The notes: generated by a model not told the origin, from the sequence alone. 64,000 bases of DNA from Bacillus sp. AFS029637 (GCF_002584985.1 NZ_NUPZ01000031.1:7565-71564), one strand, 5' to 3'. Counted from the stretch's first letter, positions 35,361 through 43,713 are shown. Program-made: numbers and translations.

Positions 35361-35923
35361 TGAACATTCAAAGGCATAATATTGAAGATATGAGTCCAAA
35401 GGAAATAAGGCTGAATTTGTATATAACACAGTTAATTATCATTGGTATTGGCTGTTTACTCGCATATATATTGTTTCAAGATATAGAGGCAGTGTATAGT
35501 CTTTGGAAATGGGAACCGGTTTCTATACTCATAATAGGTGGTTTGTTAGCGATTGGTATTGTGTTATTAGATTATGTTGCAATGCGAGTATTTCCAGAGT
35601 CATGGTTTGATGATGGGGGTATTAACGATAAAATGTTTCAAGGAATGTCAGTTATGCAATTACTCGTTATTACGTTTGTGATCGGCTTCGCGGAAGAATT
35701 TTTATTTAGAGGTGTAGTGCAGACTCATTTTGGAATTGTAATAGCGAGTTTCGTATTTGCAGTGTTACATATTCGTTATATAAAAAAACCGTTTTTGTTT
35801 TGTTTCGTCTGTTTCATTAGTTTTGTCTTTGGTTATGTATTTGAATGGACAGGAAATTTGTTTATAACAATCTTTGCACACTTTCTTGTTGATTTTATAA
35901 TGGGGCTCCAATTAAGAAAATAA
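35357..35923 (+). CDS. ypbD: CPBP family intramembrane metalloprotease YpbD, 188 aa
   Basis: A membrane protein of the CPBP/Abi family (CAAX-protease related). About five spans are seen. Motif 1 is GFAEEFLFRGVVQTHFG (EExxxR), motif 2 is FAVLHIRY with a histidine, and motif 3 is IFAHFLVDFIMG (HxxxD). All putative catalytic residues are present. The substrate is unknown. The start is one of two adjacent ATGs at 35357/35360 that overlap the recQ stop; length supports this (B. subtilis YpbD 189). It lies in the ypbB-recQ-ypbD-ypbE operon. Confidence 0.88.
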   Translation: MMNIQRHNIEDMSPKEIRLNLYITQLIIIGIGCLLAYILFQDIEAVYSLWKWEPVSILIIGGLLAIGIVLLDYVAMRVFPESWFDDGGINDKMFQGMSVMQLLVITFVIGFAEEFLFRGVVQTHFGIVIASFVFAVLHIRYIKKPFLFCFVCFISFVFGYVFEWTGNLFITIFAHFLVDFIMGLQLRK

Positions 35924-35945
35924 ATGGAAGGTGGTGGTGAACAAC

Positions 35946-36425
35946 ATGAGGAAACGAATTCCTGATTTTGAAGAGGAAATAGAAGTTGAGCGAGTGGAAG
36001 AAAATGAAAGTTTACCGCCGCGTAGTGAAATTCATAGGAATAAAGAGAAAAAACAAAAATTTAAAATGAATCATATTTTCGTCCGGGTTTTAACATTGCT
36101 GTTCATATTGCTACCAATTAGTATATTGTGGTATACAGATAAGTATATTCAGGTGAAAAGTGATAGTAATAATGCTGCGAAAAGTGCATTTGAAGTAATT
36201 TTCTTTGATTCAGCTAAATCCGAATCACCAAAACAGTCTGAGAAAGTGGCAACGCATACGGTGAAAGAGGGAGAAACTTTAGAGAGTATAGCGAAGCAAT
36301 ATTTTTCAGATGACAGTGGGATTGAAGTGATTAAAAAATATAATAATTTACAAGAAGATGAAGTAAGTGTGGGGCAAGAATTAAAAATTCCGATAAAAGA
36401 TAAGTCCGCAGAGCAAGAAAGCTAA
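35946..36425 (+). CDS. ypbE: LysM membrane protein YpbE, 159 aa
   Basis: A charged cytoplasmic start (KRIPDFEEEIEVERVEENE), one span near residues 42-60 (VLTLLFILLPISILWY), and an extracellular LysM domain at the end (HTVKEGETLESIAKQYF to VGQELKIPI, about 103-150) that should bind peptidoglycan. Topology and position match B. subtilis YpbE. ATG 35946 has GGTGGTG six bases before it. It follows ypbD by 22 bases in the same operon. Function is unknown; a bitopic wall-sensing role is possible. Confidence 0.86.
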   Translation: MRKRIPDFEEEIEVERVEENESLPPRSEIHRNKEKKQKFKMNHIFVRVLTLLFILLPISILWYTDKYIQVKSDSNNAAKSAFEVIFFDSAKSESPKQSEKVATHTVKEGETLESIAKQYFSDDSGIEVIKKYNNLQEDEVSVGQELKIPIKDKSAEQES

Positions 36426-36493
36426 TAAAATAAGTGATTCATAGTTTGTTATAAAAACCGAGGATTACCTTTATGAGGAGGGGAGGAAAATAT

Positions 36494-37270
36494 ATGATAT
36501 GGATTATATTATTAAGTACTCTCATATGTATTGGTATTCTATTTCTTCTTGTGATGTATAAAGAAGCGATGCGTAATACTGTGTTGAAACATACTTTAGT
36601 GTTTAAAGAATTTCCGAAAAGTTTTCAAAAAGTAAATGTATTTTTTATTTCTGATATTCATAGAAGAGTTATTTCAAGTTCGATAATTGAACAAGTAAAA
36701 GGAAAAGTAGATCTCGTTATTATTGGTGGCGATTTGGCAGAAAAAGGCGTACCCTTATCGAAAATCTCTGCAAATATTCAAAAATTAAGAGAGGTAGCTC
36801 CTGTATATTTTGTATGGGGAAATAATGATTATGAGATTGAATATCATGAATTAGATGCTTTGTTATTAGAAAATAATGTGAAAGTTTTAGATAATACACG
36901 AGTTGTATTTGAGTCTGAATTAGGGGAGAAAATTTGCTTGCTCGGTGTAGATGATGTTGGGTTAAAACGTGATCGTTTAGATTTAGCGTTGGCTGATTGT
37001 AAAGAAGAGGGTTTTCGCATATTAATTAGTCATAACCCTGATATAATAAATAAAATGTCTGGAACAGAACAAATTTCACTTGTGTTAAGTGGACATACAC
37101 ATGGAGGGCAGATTCGATTATTCCCATCTGAAAAATATTTAAAGGGTGGCGTATATAATCATTCAAATATGACTCTTTTTGTTAGTAATGGGTATGGAAC
37201 AACATTAATCCCGCTTCGTTTTCGAGCACCTGCTCAAACTCATATTATTACTTTATGCGGAGGGAAATGA
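36494..37270 (+). CDS. ypbG: Membrane-anchored metallophosphoesterase YpbG, 258 aa
   Basis: An N-terminal span (IWIILLSTLICIGILFLLV, 2-20) anchors a calcineurin-like phosphoesterase domain. Metal-binding motifs are all present: FFISDIHRR (DxH), VIIGGDLAEKG (GD), VWGNNDYE (GNND), LISHNPD and LSGHTHGGQIRLFP (GHTHGGQ). Enzymes of this YpbG/YkuE group hydrolyse phosphoesters, perhaps lipid-linked ones. ATG 36494 has GGGGAGG; the frame goes seven codons further back inside this site. Its stop overlaps the start of the MerR gene (ATGATG), so the two are coupled. Confidence 0.9.
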   Translation: MIWIILLSTLICIGILFLLVMYKEAMRNTVLKHTLVFKEFPKSFQKVNVFFISDIHRRVISSSIIEQVKGKVDLVIIGGDLAEKGVPLSKISANIQKLREVAPVYFVWGNNDYEIEYHELDALLLENNVKVLDNTRVVFESELGEKICLLGVDDVGLKRDRLDLALADCKEEGFRILISHNPDIINKMSGTEQISLVLSGHTHGGQIRLFPSEKYLKGGVYNHSNMTLFVSNGYGTTLIPLRFRAPAQTHIITLCGGK

Positions 37271-38145
37271 TGCCAGCTCTAAATGGAAAATATAATATAA
37301 AAGCTGTTTCGAATATACTTGGAATTCAGCCGAGTACACTTCGTGCATGGGAAAGACGTTATCATATTATTGCCCCAAAGCGAAATCATGCAGGGCATCG
37401 TTTATATACAGAGGAGCATATTCAAACTCTACAATGGTTAATGGAAAAGGTTTCTTCCGGTATGATGATTGGACAAGCGGTTCAATTATTAGAAGGGAAT
37501 CGTTTGCAGAGTAACGTTCAAAAAGAAGTACATTCGGATAAAGAAGTTGTTTTAGTGGACGATTTGCTACAAGCTTTGTTAAAATTTGATGAAATTACAA
37601 CTTCTGCATTATTAAACGAGGCTTTTAGTATATATTCAACAGAAAAAGTTGTTGCAAGTACTATTCTTCAAGTGACAAATAAATTGCTAACGCTAAAAAA
37701 CAATAATGAGATTACAATGGTGCAATTTCAATATGTTGTATCTTTTTTGCAAACTCGTTTAGGGATGGTATATCATAATGCGTCATCGCTTTCTTCTTTA
37801 CACAAAGTTATTGTGTTAGAAAATAATATGCTGAAAGGATTTATCTTTTCAACGTATTTGCGCTTAAAAGGATATGAGGCGATATATATTAGGACAAGTT
37901 TAGAGGAAGATAGTCTGTTGTCAGTTGTTGAACAAATACAGCCTAAGTATGTATTTGTATCTTTTGAAGATGGACGAGAATGTAAACAGGCGATGAACTT
38001 TGTTAATTCGTTACAAGAAAAAAGTAGGAACCTTTCTGTTGGACTTATAGGGAAAATAAGTGCTCGAGATCAGTTGAACATTCAAACGATCCTAATTGGT
38101 GATACGAAGGAAGAATGGGATGGATGGTTAAAAATGTCAGAATAG
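37267..38145 (+). CDS. MerR family regulator with degenerate cobalamin-binding domain, 292 aa
   Basis: The N-terminal 70 residues are a MerR winged helix (YNIKAVSNILGIQPSTLRAWERRY, then HRLYTEEHIQTLQWL). The rest has the layout of the CarH/LitR cobalamin-binding part: a helical bundle (about 95-175) and a Rossmann-like domain (180-290, starting VIVLENNMLKGFIFSTYLRLKGYEA-type). But the ligands are gone. The W-x9-EH motif of the bundle is not there (TMVQFQYVV in its place), and the DxHxxG histidine motif is ENNMLKG. It likely does not bind B12 and senses something else or nothing. Start ATG 37267 or 37270. It is the last gene of this operon before mecB. Confidence 0.85.
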   Translation: MMPALNGKYNIKAVSNILGIQPSTLRAWERRYHIIAPKRNHAGHRLYTEEHIQTLQWLMEKVSSGMMIGQAVQLLEGNRLQSNVQKEVHSDKEVVLVDDLLQALLKFDEITTSALLNEAFSIYSTEKVVASTILQVTNKLLTLKNNNEITMVQFQYVVSFLQTRLGMVYHNASSLSSLHKVIVLENNMLKGFIFSTYLRLKGYEAIYIRTSLEEDSLLSVVEQIQPKYVFVSFEDGRECKQAMNFVNSLQEKSRNLSVGLIGKISARDQLNIQTILIGDTKEEWDGWLKMSE

Positions 38146-38222
38146 TTGTTCGAAAAGAACCATCTATTTTCTATTTCATATAATAAAAATTAGATTCATT
38201 GGTTACGTAGGGAGGGTATGAG

Positions 38223-38831
38223 ATGAGGCTGGAACGATTAAATTACAATAAGATAAAAATTTTCTTAACATTTGACGATTTATCTGAACGAGGATTAACG
38301 AAAGAAGATTTGTGGAGAAATGCACCGAAAGTACAGCAATTATTTCGTGATATGATGCAAGAAGCGAATAAGGAATTAGGATTTGAAGCAGATGGTCCGA
38401 TTGCAGTGGAAGTATTTTCTCTACAAGCACAAGGGATGGTTGTAATTGTAACGAAAGAAAATCAAGAAATGGATACAGATGATGAGTTCCGTGACGAGTT
38501 TATTGAAATGCAAGTGACTCTAGATGAAAGCGAACATATACTATATGAATTTGCTACACTAGACGACGTAATTAACCTGTCGAATCGCTTATATAACCTT
38601 GGTGTAACTGGCGGAAAGTTGTATACGTGGGATGGGCGTTTTTATCTTTGGATGGAAGAAGAGGAGCAAATTCAATTACTGAAAGCGGATTTTATAGCTA
38701 TTTTAGCGGAATATGGTAATCCGTCTACAGCGACTATTTATCGTATAATGGAGTATGGTAAGGAATTAATGGCTTCTCAAGCAATTGAACAAATACACAA
38801 CTATTTTGTGAAGAAAGAAAACCTCAGCTAA
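38223..38831 (+). CDS. mecB: ClpC adaptor protein MecB/MecA2 (YpbH), 202 aa
   Basis: A MecA-family adaptor that brings substrates to the ClpCP protease and helps ClpC assemble. The N-terminal substrate-binding part starts MRLERLNYNKIKIFLTFDDL and has SERGLTKEDLW. The C-terminal ClpC-binding domain begins ILYEFATLDDVINLSNRLY and shows GGKLYTWDGRFYLWM. The position next to ypbG identifies it as YpbH (194 aa in B. subtilis) rather than MecA. ATG 38223 has GGAGGG. It has its own upstream gap of 77 bases and a terminator. Confidence 0.92.
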   Translation: MRLERLNYNKIKIFLTFDDLSERGLTKEDLWRNAPKVQQLFRDMMQEANKELGFEADGPIAVEVFSLQAQGMVVIVTKENQEMDTDDEFRDEFIEMQVTLDESEHILYEFATLDDVINLSNRLYNLGVTGGKLYTWDGRFYLWMEEEEQIQLLKADFIAILAEYGNPSTATIYRIMEYGKELMASQAIEQIHNYFVKKENLS

Positions 38832-38858
38832 TGTCGAATAGCTTGAGGTTTTCTTTTT
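38816..38858 (+). terminator. Terminator after mecB
   Basis: GAAAACCTCA-G-CTA pairs with TAG-CT-TGAGGTTTTC, then TTTTT. It includes the last codons of mecB. Confidence 0.85.
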
Positions 38859-38967
38859 ATTTGGCAAATATATTCGTTTTTTTGTACTGTATTTGATAAA
38901 AATAAAAAATATTTAAATATTTGAGTATTTTACTTTTCTAAAAGTAATAAAAGGACTATAATAATAG

Positions 38968-39018
38968 TGAAAACGCTTGCAACGGAAAATAGTTTGTATA
39001 TATTTGTTAGCGTTTTCT
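38968..39018 (+). promoter_or_regulatory. Two cre (CcpA) sites upstream of gudB
   Basis: TGAAAACGCTTGCA (38968-38981) matches the cre consensus TGWAARCGYTWNCW at every position. TGTTAGCGTTTTCT (39005-39018) matches at 13 of 14. The second lies just before the -35 region. CcpA would cut gudB expression when glucose is present. Confidence 0.8.
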
Positions 39019-39019
39019 A

Positions 39020-39047
39020 TTGCATTCCAAATTTAAGGGTGTATACT
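39020..39047 (+). promoter_or_regulatory. Likely SigA promoter of gudB
   Basis: TTGCAT (39020-39025), a 16-base spacer and TATACT (39042-39047) lie 50 bases before the gudB start. Confidence 0.6.
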
Positions 39048-39097
39048 AGGCAATGAAGGTTTACTAAACAAGTGAAATTACAGGGGGTTTACTTACT

Positions 39098-40384
39098 ATG
39101 GTAGCCGAAAAGGGAACTCAAACAAAAACTCAACAACAAAGGGAACAACATTTTGAACTATTGAATTCGACACAAATTGTTATTAGTGAAGCGTTAGAAA
39201 AATTGGGTTATCCAAACGAAGTATATGAATTATTAAAAGAACCAATTCGTATGATGACAGTGAAAATACCAGTTCGTATGGATGACGGGACTGTTAAAAT
39301 ATTTACAGGATATCGTGCGCAACATAATGATGCTGTTGGTCCAACGAAAGGTGGAATTCGCTTCCATCCGAATGTGACAGAAAATGAAGTGAAAGCACTT
39401 TCAATCTGGATGAGTTTAAAATGTGGTATTGTTGATTTACCATATGGCGGAGGTAAAGGTGGAATTATCTGTGACCCACGTGAAATGTCATTCCGTGAGT
39501 TAGAAAGATTAAGCCGCGGTTATGTACGAGCAATTAGCCAAATCGTAGGTCCGACGAAAGATATTCCAGCTCCAGATGTATTCACAAACTCTCAAATTAT
39601 GGCATGGATGATGGATGAGTATAGCCGTATTGATGAATTTAATTCACCAGGATTTATTACTGGTAAACCACTTGTATTAGGTGGATCACATGGACGTGAA
39701 ACAGCAACGGCGAAAGGTGTAACAATTTGTATTCGCGAAGCTGCAAAAAAACGCGACATTGATATTAAAGGTGCGCGCGTTGTTGTTCAAGGATTCGGTA
39801 ATGCTGGTAGCTTCTTAGCTAAATTTATGCATGATGCAGGTGCGAAAGTTATTGCAATTTCAGATGCTTACGGTGCATTACATGATCCAAATGGATTAGA
39901 TATTGATTATTTATTAGACCGTCGTGATAGCTTCGGTACAGTAACAAAACTATTTAATAATACAATTTCAAACAAAGAATTGTTAGAACTTGATTGCGAC
40001 ATTTTAGTTCCAGCTGCAATTGAGAACCAAATTACAGAAGAAAATGCTAATAATATTAAAGCGAAAATCGTTGTTGAAGCTGCAAATGGTCCAACAACAT
40101 TAGAAGCAACTAAAATTTTAACAGATCGCGGAATTTTACTTGTTCCAGACGTATTAGCAAGTGCTGGTGGTGTAACGGTATCTTACTTTGAGTGGGTGCA
40201 AAATAACCAAGGTTACTACTGGACGGAAGAAGAAGTAGAGCAACGTTTAGAAAAAGTAATGGTAAGATCATTTGATTCCATTTATGAAACAGCACAAGTT
40301 CGTAAAGTGAACATGCGCTTAGCGGCGTATATGGTTGGTGTTCGTAAAATGGCTGAAGCAAGTCGCTTCAGAGGTTGGGTATAA
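39098..40384 (+). CDS. gudB: NAD-specific glutamate dehydrogenase GudB/RocG, 428 aa
   Basis: This converts glutamate to 2-oxoglutarate and ammonia, and so lets the cell use amino acids as carbon. Catalytic and binding motifs are seen: VGPTKGGIRFHP, LPYGGGKGGI (catalytic lysine), PAPDVFTNSQIMAWMMDEY, and the NAD fold GFGNAGSFLA. The length is typical (B. subtilis GudB 427), and no internal duplication, as in the silent GudB of strain 168, is seen. ATG 39098 has GGGGGT before it. Two cre sites show carbon control. It is a single-gene unit with a strong terminator. Confidence 0.96.
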   Translation: MVAEKGTQTKTQQQREQHFELLNSTQIVISEALEKLGYPNEVYELLKEPIRMMTVKIPVRMDDGTVKIFTGYRAQHNDAVGPTKGGIRFHPNVTENEVKALSIWMSLKCGIVDLPYGGGKGGIICDPREMSFRELERLSRGYVRAISQIVGPTKDIPAPDVFTNSQIMAWMMDEYSRIDEFNSPGFITGKPLVLGGSHGRETATAKGVTICIREAAKKRDIDIKGARVVVQGFGNAGSFLAKFMHDAGAKVIAISDAYGALHDPNGLDIDYLLDRRDSFGTVTKLFNNTISNKELLELDCDILVPAAIENQITEENANNIKAKIVVEAANGPTTLEATKILTDRGILLVPDVLASAGGVTVSYFEWVQNNQGYYWTEEEVEQRLEKVMVRSFDSIYETAQVRKVNMRLAAYMVGVRKMAEASRFRGWV

Positions 40385-40397
40385 TATTATAACGTGA

Positions 40398-40434
40398 GAA
40401 AACGTGATTCCTTTCGAGGGAATCACGTTTTTTT
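40398..40434 (+). terminator. Terminator after gudB
   Basis: The stem AAAACGTGATTCC / GGAATCACGTTTT with loop TTTCGAG is followed by a T run. Confidence 0.92.
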
Positions 40435-40462
40435 GTTGAAGTATTAGAGTGAGGTGTTGCGT

Positions 40463-40672
40463 ATGGAAAATGAAATGATGGAACGAGTAGAACAATTAGA
40501 AGAAAAGGTTAAGAGGTTAGAGGGAGAACTCGCAAGAACGATGAGAGCCCCAAAAACAAGTATCGTTCGGGTGTTCGGGGAAGGATTACTGTTTTTAATA
40601 TTTGGTGCGGTTGTAGTAGGGCCGATTATAGCCTTTATAATCTCAATTCTTACTTGGTTTGCTGAAAAATAA
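40463..40672 (+). CDS. Small coiled-coil membrane protein, 69 aa
   Basis: The first 28 residues form a coiled coil with clear heptads (MERVEQLEEKVKRLEGELAR). A span of about 24 residues follows (LLFLIFGAVVVGPIIAFIISIL), and four to five residues trail it. The start is ATG 40463 with GAGGTG six bases before. No family is known to me. It might oligomerise in the membrane or act as a small partner of a larger complex. It lies right after the gudB terminator and 90 bases before the next small membrane protein, which has its own promoter. Confidence 0.72.
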   Translation: MENEMMERVEQLEEKVKRLEGELARTMRAPKTSIVRVFGEGLLFLIFGAVVVGPIIAFIISILTWFAEK

Positions 40673-40686
40673 AACAAAAATAAAAA

Positions 40687-40721
40687 GAACGCTTGTTCTA
40701 CACGAACAAATGTGCTATACT
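40687..40721 (+). promoter_or_regulatory. SigA promoter with LexA-like (SOS) box
   Basis: TTGTTC (40693-40698), 17 bases and TATACT (40716-40721) make a good promoter. GAAC-GCTT-GTTC (40687-40698) covers the -35 and matches the core of the Bacillus LexA box (GAACnnnnGTTC). TTGTTC-TACAC-GAACAA adds a second overlapping inverted repeat. Confidence 0.6.
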
Positions 40722-40764
40722 TTCCTTAGATAAACAAAACGGAAATGATTTTAAGGAGAGATAA

Positions 40765-41001
40765 ATGATGAAAATGACAGTAGACCAAAGATTTATGATG
40801 CCAGCAGATGTTGTAGAACGAGTGGAAGTATTACGAAACAAACAAAGTAAGCGCGGCACATTATTACAATCAGTAAATAAATTTTTCGGCTTAGATACGA
40901 AAGAAGATTGTGTTTGGTTTTACGGTTTTTATGGAGTTGCTGTAAGTATTTTATTATTTATGGTGTTCACATCAAATATTTTCGATTTTCTCTTCGTGTA
41001 A
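40765..41001 (+). CDS. Small membrane protein, 78 aa, possibly SOS-controlled
   Basis: The first 50 residues are polar and basic (VVERVEVLRNKQSKRGTLLQ). One span close to the C-terminus (FYGVAVSILLFMVFTSNIFDFLF, about 55-77) would hold the rest in the cytoplasm. I know no family. ATG 40765 has AAGGAG six bases before it. The promoter at 40687-40721 holds a LexA-like box, so expression after DNA damage is likely; several SOS genes of this size code for division inhibitors (YneA in Bacillus, SosA in Staphylococcus). The sequence has no LysM and no similarity I can see to those. Confidence 0.72.
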   Translation: MMKMTVDQRFMMPADVVERVEVLRNKQSKRGTLLQSVNKFFGLDTKEDCVWFYGFYGVAVSILLFMVFTSNIFDFLFV

Positions 41002-41080
41002 GAAATATGCGATAAGGACATTGCTACCGAATACATATATAAGGAAGTAAGGTAATCTTCTGAAGCGGGAGTTGGTAGTA

Positions 41081-41611
41081 ATGGCGATGTTTCCTATAGA
41101 GCGTAACTATATTGGATATGGAAGTTCACGACCGGGAATTCCTCTTTCTAAAGTAAGGTTTATTGTAAGTCATGATACGGGGAATCCTGGTAGCAATGCG
41201 ATAGGGAATCGGGATTATTTTAATGAAATACAACCGAAAGCCTCGGCACATACATTTATAGATGATAAAACAATATTAGAAATTATTCCTATAAATGAAG
41301 TTGCCTATCATGTTCGATATGGTGTGCCAACAGATAATGACTTATACGGTTATGATGCCAATAAGGCTGCCATTGGAGTAGAACTTTGTTATGGTGGTAA
41401 TGTTAACTTTTGGGAAGCGTATACCCGTTTTACGTGGTATCATGCGTATTTATGTCAAAATTTCGGCTTGAATCCGAAAAAAGATATCGTATCACATAAA
41501 ACACTTGACCCAGCTAGAAAGATTGATCCTGAAAATGTATTAGGGAAACAAGGTATTAAATTTCAGCAGTTTTTAGCAGATGTCTATCGGATGTATGTTT
41601 CGTTTAGATGA
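41081..41611 (+). CDS. N-acetylmuramoyl-L-alanine amidase, Amidase_2 type, 176 aa
   Basis: A zinc amidase that cuts the bond between muramic acid and the stem peptide. Motifs: FIVSHDTGNPG (first zinc histidine), ASAHTFIDDKTILEIIP (second), GVELCYGG, and VSHKTLDPARKIDP (third site and catalytic lysine). No signal peptide and no wall-binding domain are seen, so release of the enzyme would need lysis, a holin or a spore route. It resembles phage-type or XlyB/CwlA-type catalytic domains. ATG 41081 has GGGAG nine bases upstream. It lies alone after the 78-residue gene, with 79 bases between. Confidence 0.88.
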   Translation: MAMFPIERNYIGYGSSRPGIPLSKVRFIVSHDTGNPGSNAIGNRDYFNEIQPKASAHTFIDDKTILEIIPINEVAYHVRYGVPTDNDLYGYDANKAAIGVELCYGGNVNFWEAYTRFTWYHAYLCQNFGLNPKKDIVSHKTLDPARKIDPENVLGKQGIKFQQFLADVYRMYVSFR

Positions 41612-41647
41612 CAAATATATGAAAAATGAATACAATAAAGATAGGTG

Positions 41648-41671
41648 CCTACTGCTGTAAGTAGGTTTTTT
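41648..41671 (+). terminator. Terminator after the amidase gene
   Basis: A short six-bp stem (CCTACT / AGTAGG) with the loop GCTGTA is followed by TTTTTT. Confidence 0.7.
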
Positions 41672-41720
41672 CTTGTTTTTATAAATAGTGTATTGGTAGA
41701 AGACTAGGAGTGAGCGGAGT

Positions 41721-42701
41721 ATGCAGAAAGAAACAGCTATCATAATTGGAGGCGGTCCGTGCGGTTTAGCAGCGGCAATTTCATTGCAAAAGGTAGGGAT
41801 AAATCCGTTAGTAATTGAAAAAGGAAACATTGTAAATGCCATTTATAATTATCCAACACATCAAACATTTTTCTCTTCTAGTGAAAAATTAGAAATTGGT
41901 GAAGTGGCTTTTATTACAGAAAATCGTAAGCCAGTTCGAAATCAAGCGCTTGCGTATTATCGTGAAGTAGTAAAACGTAAATCTGTACGTGTAAATGCTT
42001 TTGAACGAGTAGAGAAAGTTCAAAAAGATGGAGGAGTTTTTCAGGTTGAGACGACAAAGCGTGACGGAAGTAAAGAAATATATATAGCGAAATATATCGT
42101 TGTTGCAACTGGATATTATGACAATCCAAATTATATGAATGTTCCAGGTGAGGAACTGAAGAAAGTAGCTCACTATTTTAAAGAAGGACACCCTTATTTT
42201 GACCGAGATGTAGTAGTTATAGGTGGGAAAAACTCGAGTGTAGATGCCGCGTTAGAACTTGTTAAAGCGGGTGCACGTGTAACGGTACTATATCGCGGAA
42301 GGGAGTATTCATCAAGCATAAAGCCGTGGATTTTGCCGGAGTTTGAGGCGCTAGTACGAAACGATACAATTCAAATGCATTTCGGGGCTCATGTGAAAGA
42401 AATTACTGAACATACATTAACGTATACAGTTGATGGCGATGCAAATACAATCCAAAATGATTTTGTATTTGCGATGACTGGTTACCATCCAGATCATAGC
42501 TTCTTAACGAAGATGGGTGTTCGGATTGATGAAGAAACAGGACGTCCGATTTATACAGAGGATACAATGGAAACGAACGCTGAAAATATATTCATTGCAG
42601 GTGTAATTGCTGCCGGAAATAATGCAAATGAAATATTTATTGAGAACGGTCGATTTCATGGAGATGCGATCGCGCAAACCATTGCAACAAGAGAAATGTA
42701 A
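41721..42701 (+). CDS. ypdA: Bacillithiol disulfide reductase YpdA/Bdr, 326 aa
   Basis: An NADPH-dependent flavoprotein that reduces oxidised bacillithiol, the main low-molecular thiol of Bacillus. The FAD fold is IIIGGGPCGLAAAISL with the special cysteine C14, which is the active-site residue in this family. The NADPH fold is VVVIGGKNSSVDAALEL. The C-terminal FAD motif is NIFIAGVIAAG. No CxxC of ordinary thioredoxin reductase is found. The length is normal (B. subtilis 324). ATG 41721 has AGGAGTGAGCGG before it. The terminator after the stop is shared with convergent ansA. Confidence 0.95.
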   Translation: MQKETAIIIGGGPCGLAAAISLQKVGINPLVIEKGNIVNAIYNYPTHQTFFSSSEKLEIGEVAFITENRKPVRNQALAYYREVVKRKSVRVNAFERVEKVQKDGGVFQVETTKRDGSKEIYIAKYIVVATGYYDNPNYMNVPGEELKKVAHYFKEGHPYFDRDVVVIGGKNSSVDAALELVKAGARVTVLYRGREYSSSIKPWILPEFEALVRNDTIQMHFGAHVKEITEHTLTYTVDGDANTIQNDFVFAMTGYHPDHSFLTKMGVRIDEETGRPIYTEDTMETNAENIFIAGVIAAGNNANEIFIENGRFHGDAIAQTIATREM

Positions 42702-42740
42702 AAAGAAGCTGTCGGAATAAACTTCGACAGCTTCTTTTTT
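42701..42740. terminator. Bidirectional terminator between ypdA and ansA
   Basis: A perfect 14-bp stem (AAAAGAAGCTGTCG / CGACAGCTTCTTTT) with a ten-base loop is followed by T. It touches both stop codons. Confidence 0.92.
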
Positions 42741-43713
42741 AATCGTGCATAAACATATTTTGGATTGTTTCATGAGAATTTGTATTCTCTAATGCAACTA
42801 ATAATTTAATACGGGCTTTTTGAGCATTTAAACCGTATGTGAATACAATCCCCATATCTTTTAATTGTTTGCCGCCACCTTCATATGAATATACATCTTG
42901 AACGATGCCGTTGAAACAGCGAGAAACTAATACGACAGGAATTCCTTTGTTTATTAATCGTTCTAGACTAGGGAGTGTTCTTGGCGGTAAATTACCTTGT
43001 CCAAGTGCTTCAATAACAATTCCGTCTACTGGAAGATTTTCAATCGCTGCTAATAATGTATCGTCCATACCAGCGTATGCTTTTAGAACGACTACGTTTT
43101 TAGAAACCTTATTTACTGAATATGTTTCGTGATGTACTAAAGCATGGTGGAATACAACACCACGTTTTGTTACCATACCAATTGGTCCATATTGCGGGCT
43201 TTGGAATGTTGCTACATTACTTGTATGTGTTTTCGTTACATTTGTAGCGCAATGAATTTCGTCGTTTAATACGACTAGAACGCCTTTTTCTGCGGCTTCA
43301 CTACTGCTAGCGACTTTTACAGCTGATAAGAAGTTATATAGACCATCAGCACCTAATTCGTTGCTAGAGCGCATTGCACCTGTCACAACGATCGGAATAG
43401 TTGCTTGGACTGTTAAATCTAAGAAATAGGCTGTTTCTTCTAATGTATCTGTGCCATGCGTAATGACTACGCCATGAATGTTGTCATGTTTTACTCTTTC
43501 ATCAATGATGACTTGTAATTGTAACATTTCGCTAGGTGTCATATGGGGAGATGGTAGATGGAACACATCTTCAACGATCAAATCAACATCGCCTTCTAAA
43601 TCAGGAATGAATTTTAAAAGAGGATTTTTTTCACCTGGTTGTACGACCCCAGTTTCTTTATCTTCCTCCATTGCAATTGTTCCACCTGTGTGTAAAACTA
43701 GGATTCTTTTCAA
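42739..43713 (-). CDS. ansA: L-asparaginase AnsA, 324 aa
   Basis: Hydrolyses asparagine to aspartate and ammonia. The two catalytic threonines are in LVLHTGGTIAM (N-terminal, near residue 12) and VITHGTDTLEETAYFL (near 90), with the lysine and aspartate of the second triad close by. It is a type I, cytoplasmic enzyme without signal peptide and of the usual length. ATG 43713 has AAAGGGG before it. In B. subtilis ansA pairs with aspartase ansB; here no ansB follows, since the next gene downstream is the convergent ypdA. Confidence 0.95.
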   Translation of the reverse strand: MKRILVLHTGGTIAMEEDKETGVVQPGEKNPLLKFIPDLEGDVDLIVEDVFHLPSPHMTPSEMLQLQVIIDERVKHDNIHGVVITHGTDTLEETAYFLDLTVQATIPIVVTGAMRSSNELGADGLYNFLSAVKVASSSEAAEKGVLVVLNDEIHCATNVTKTHTSNVATFQSPQYGPIGMVTKRGVVFHHALVHHETYSVNKVSKNVVVLKAYAGMDDTLLAAIENLPVDGIVIEALGQGNLPPRTLPSLERLINKGIPVVLVSRCFNGIVQDVYSYEGGGKQLKDMGIVFTYGLNAQKARIKLLVALENTNSHETIQNMFMHD

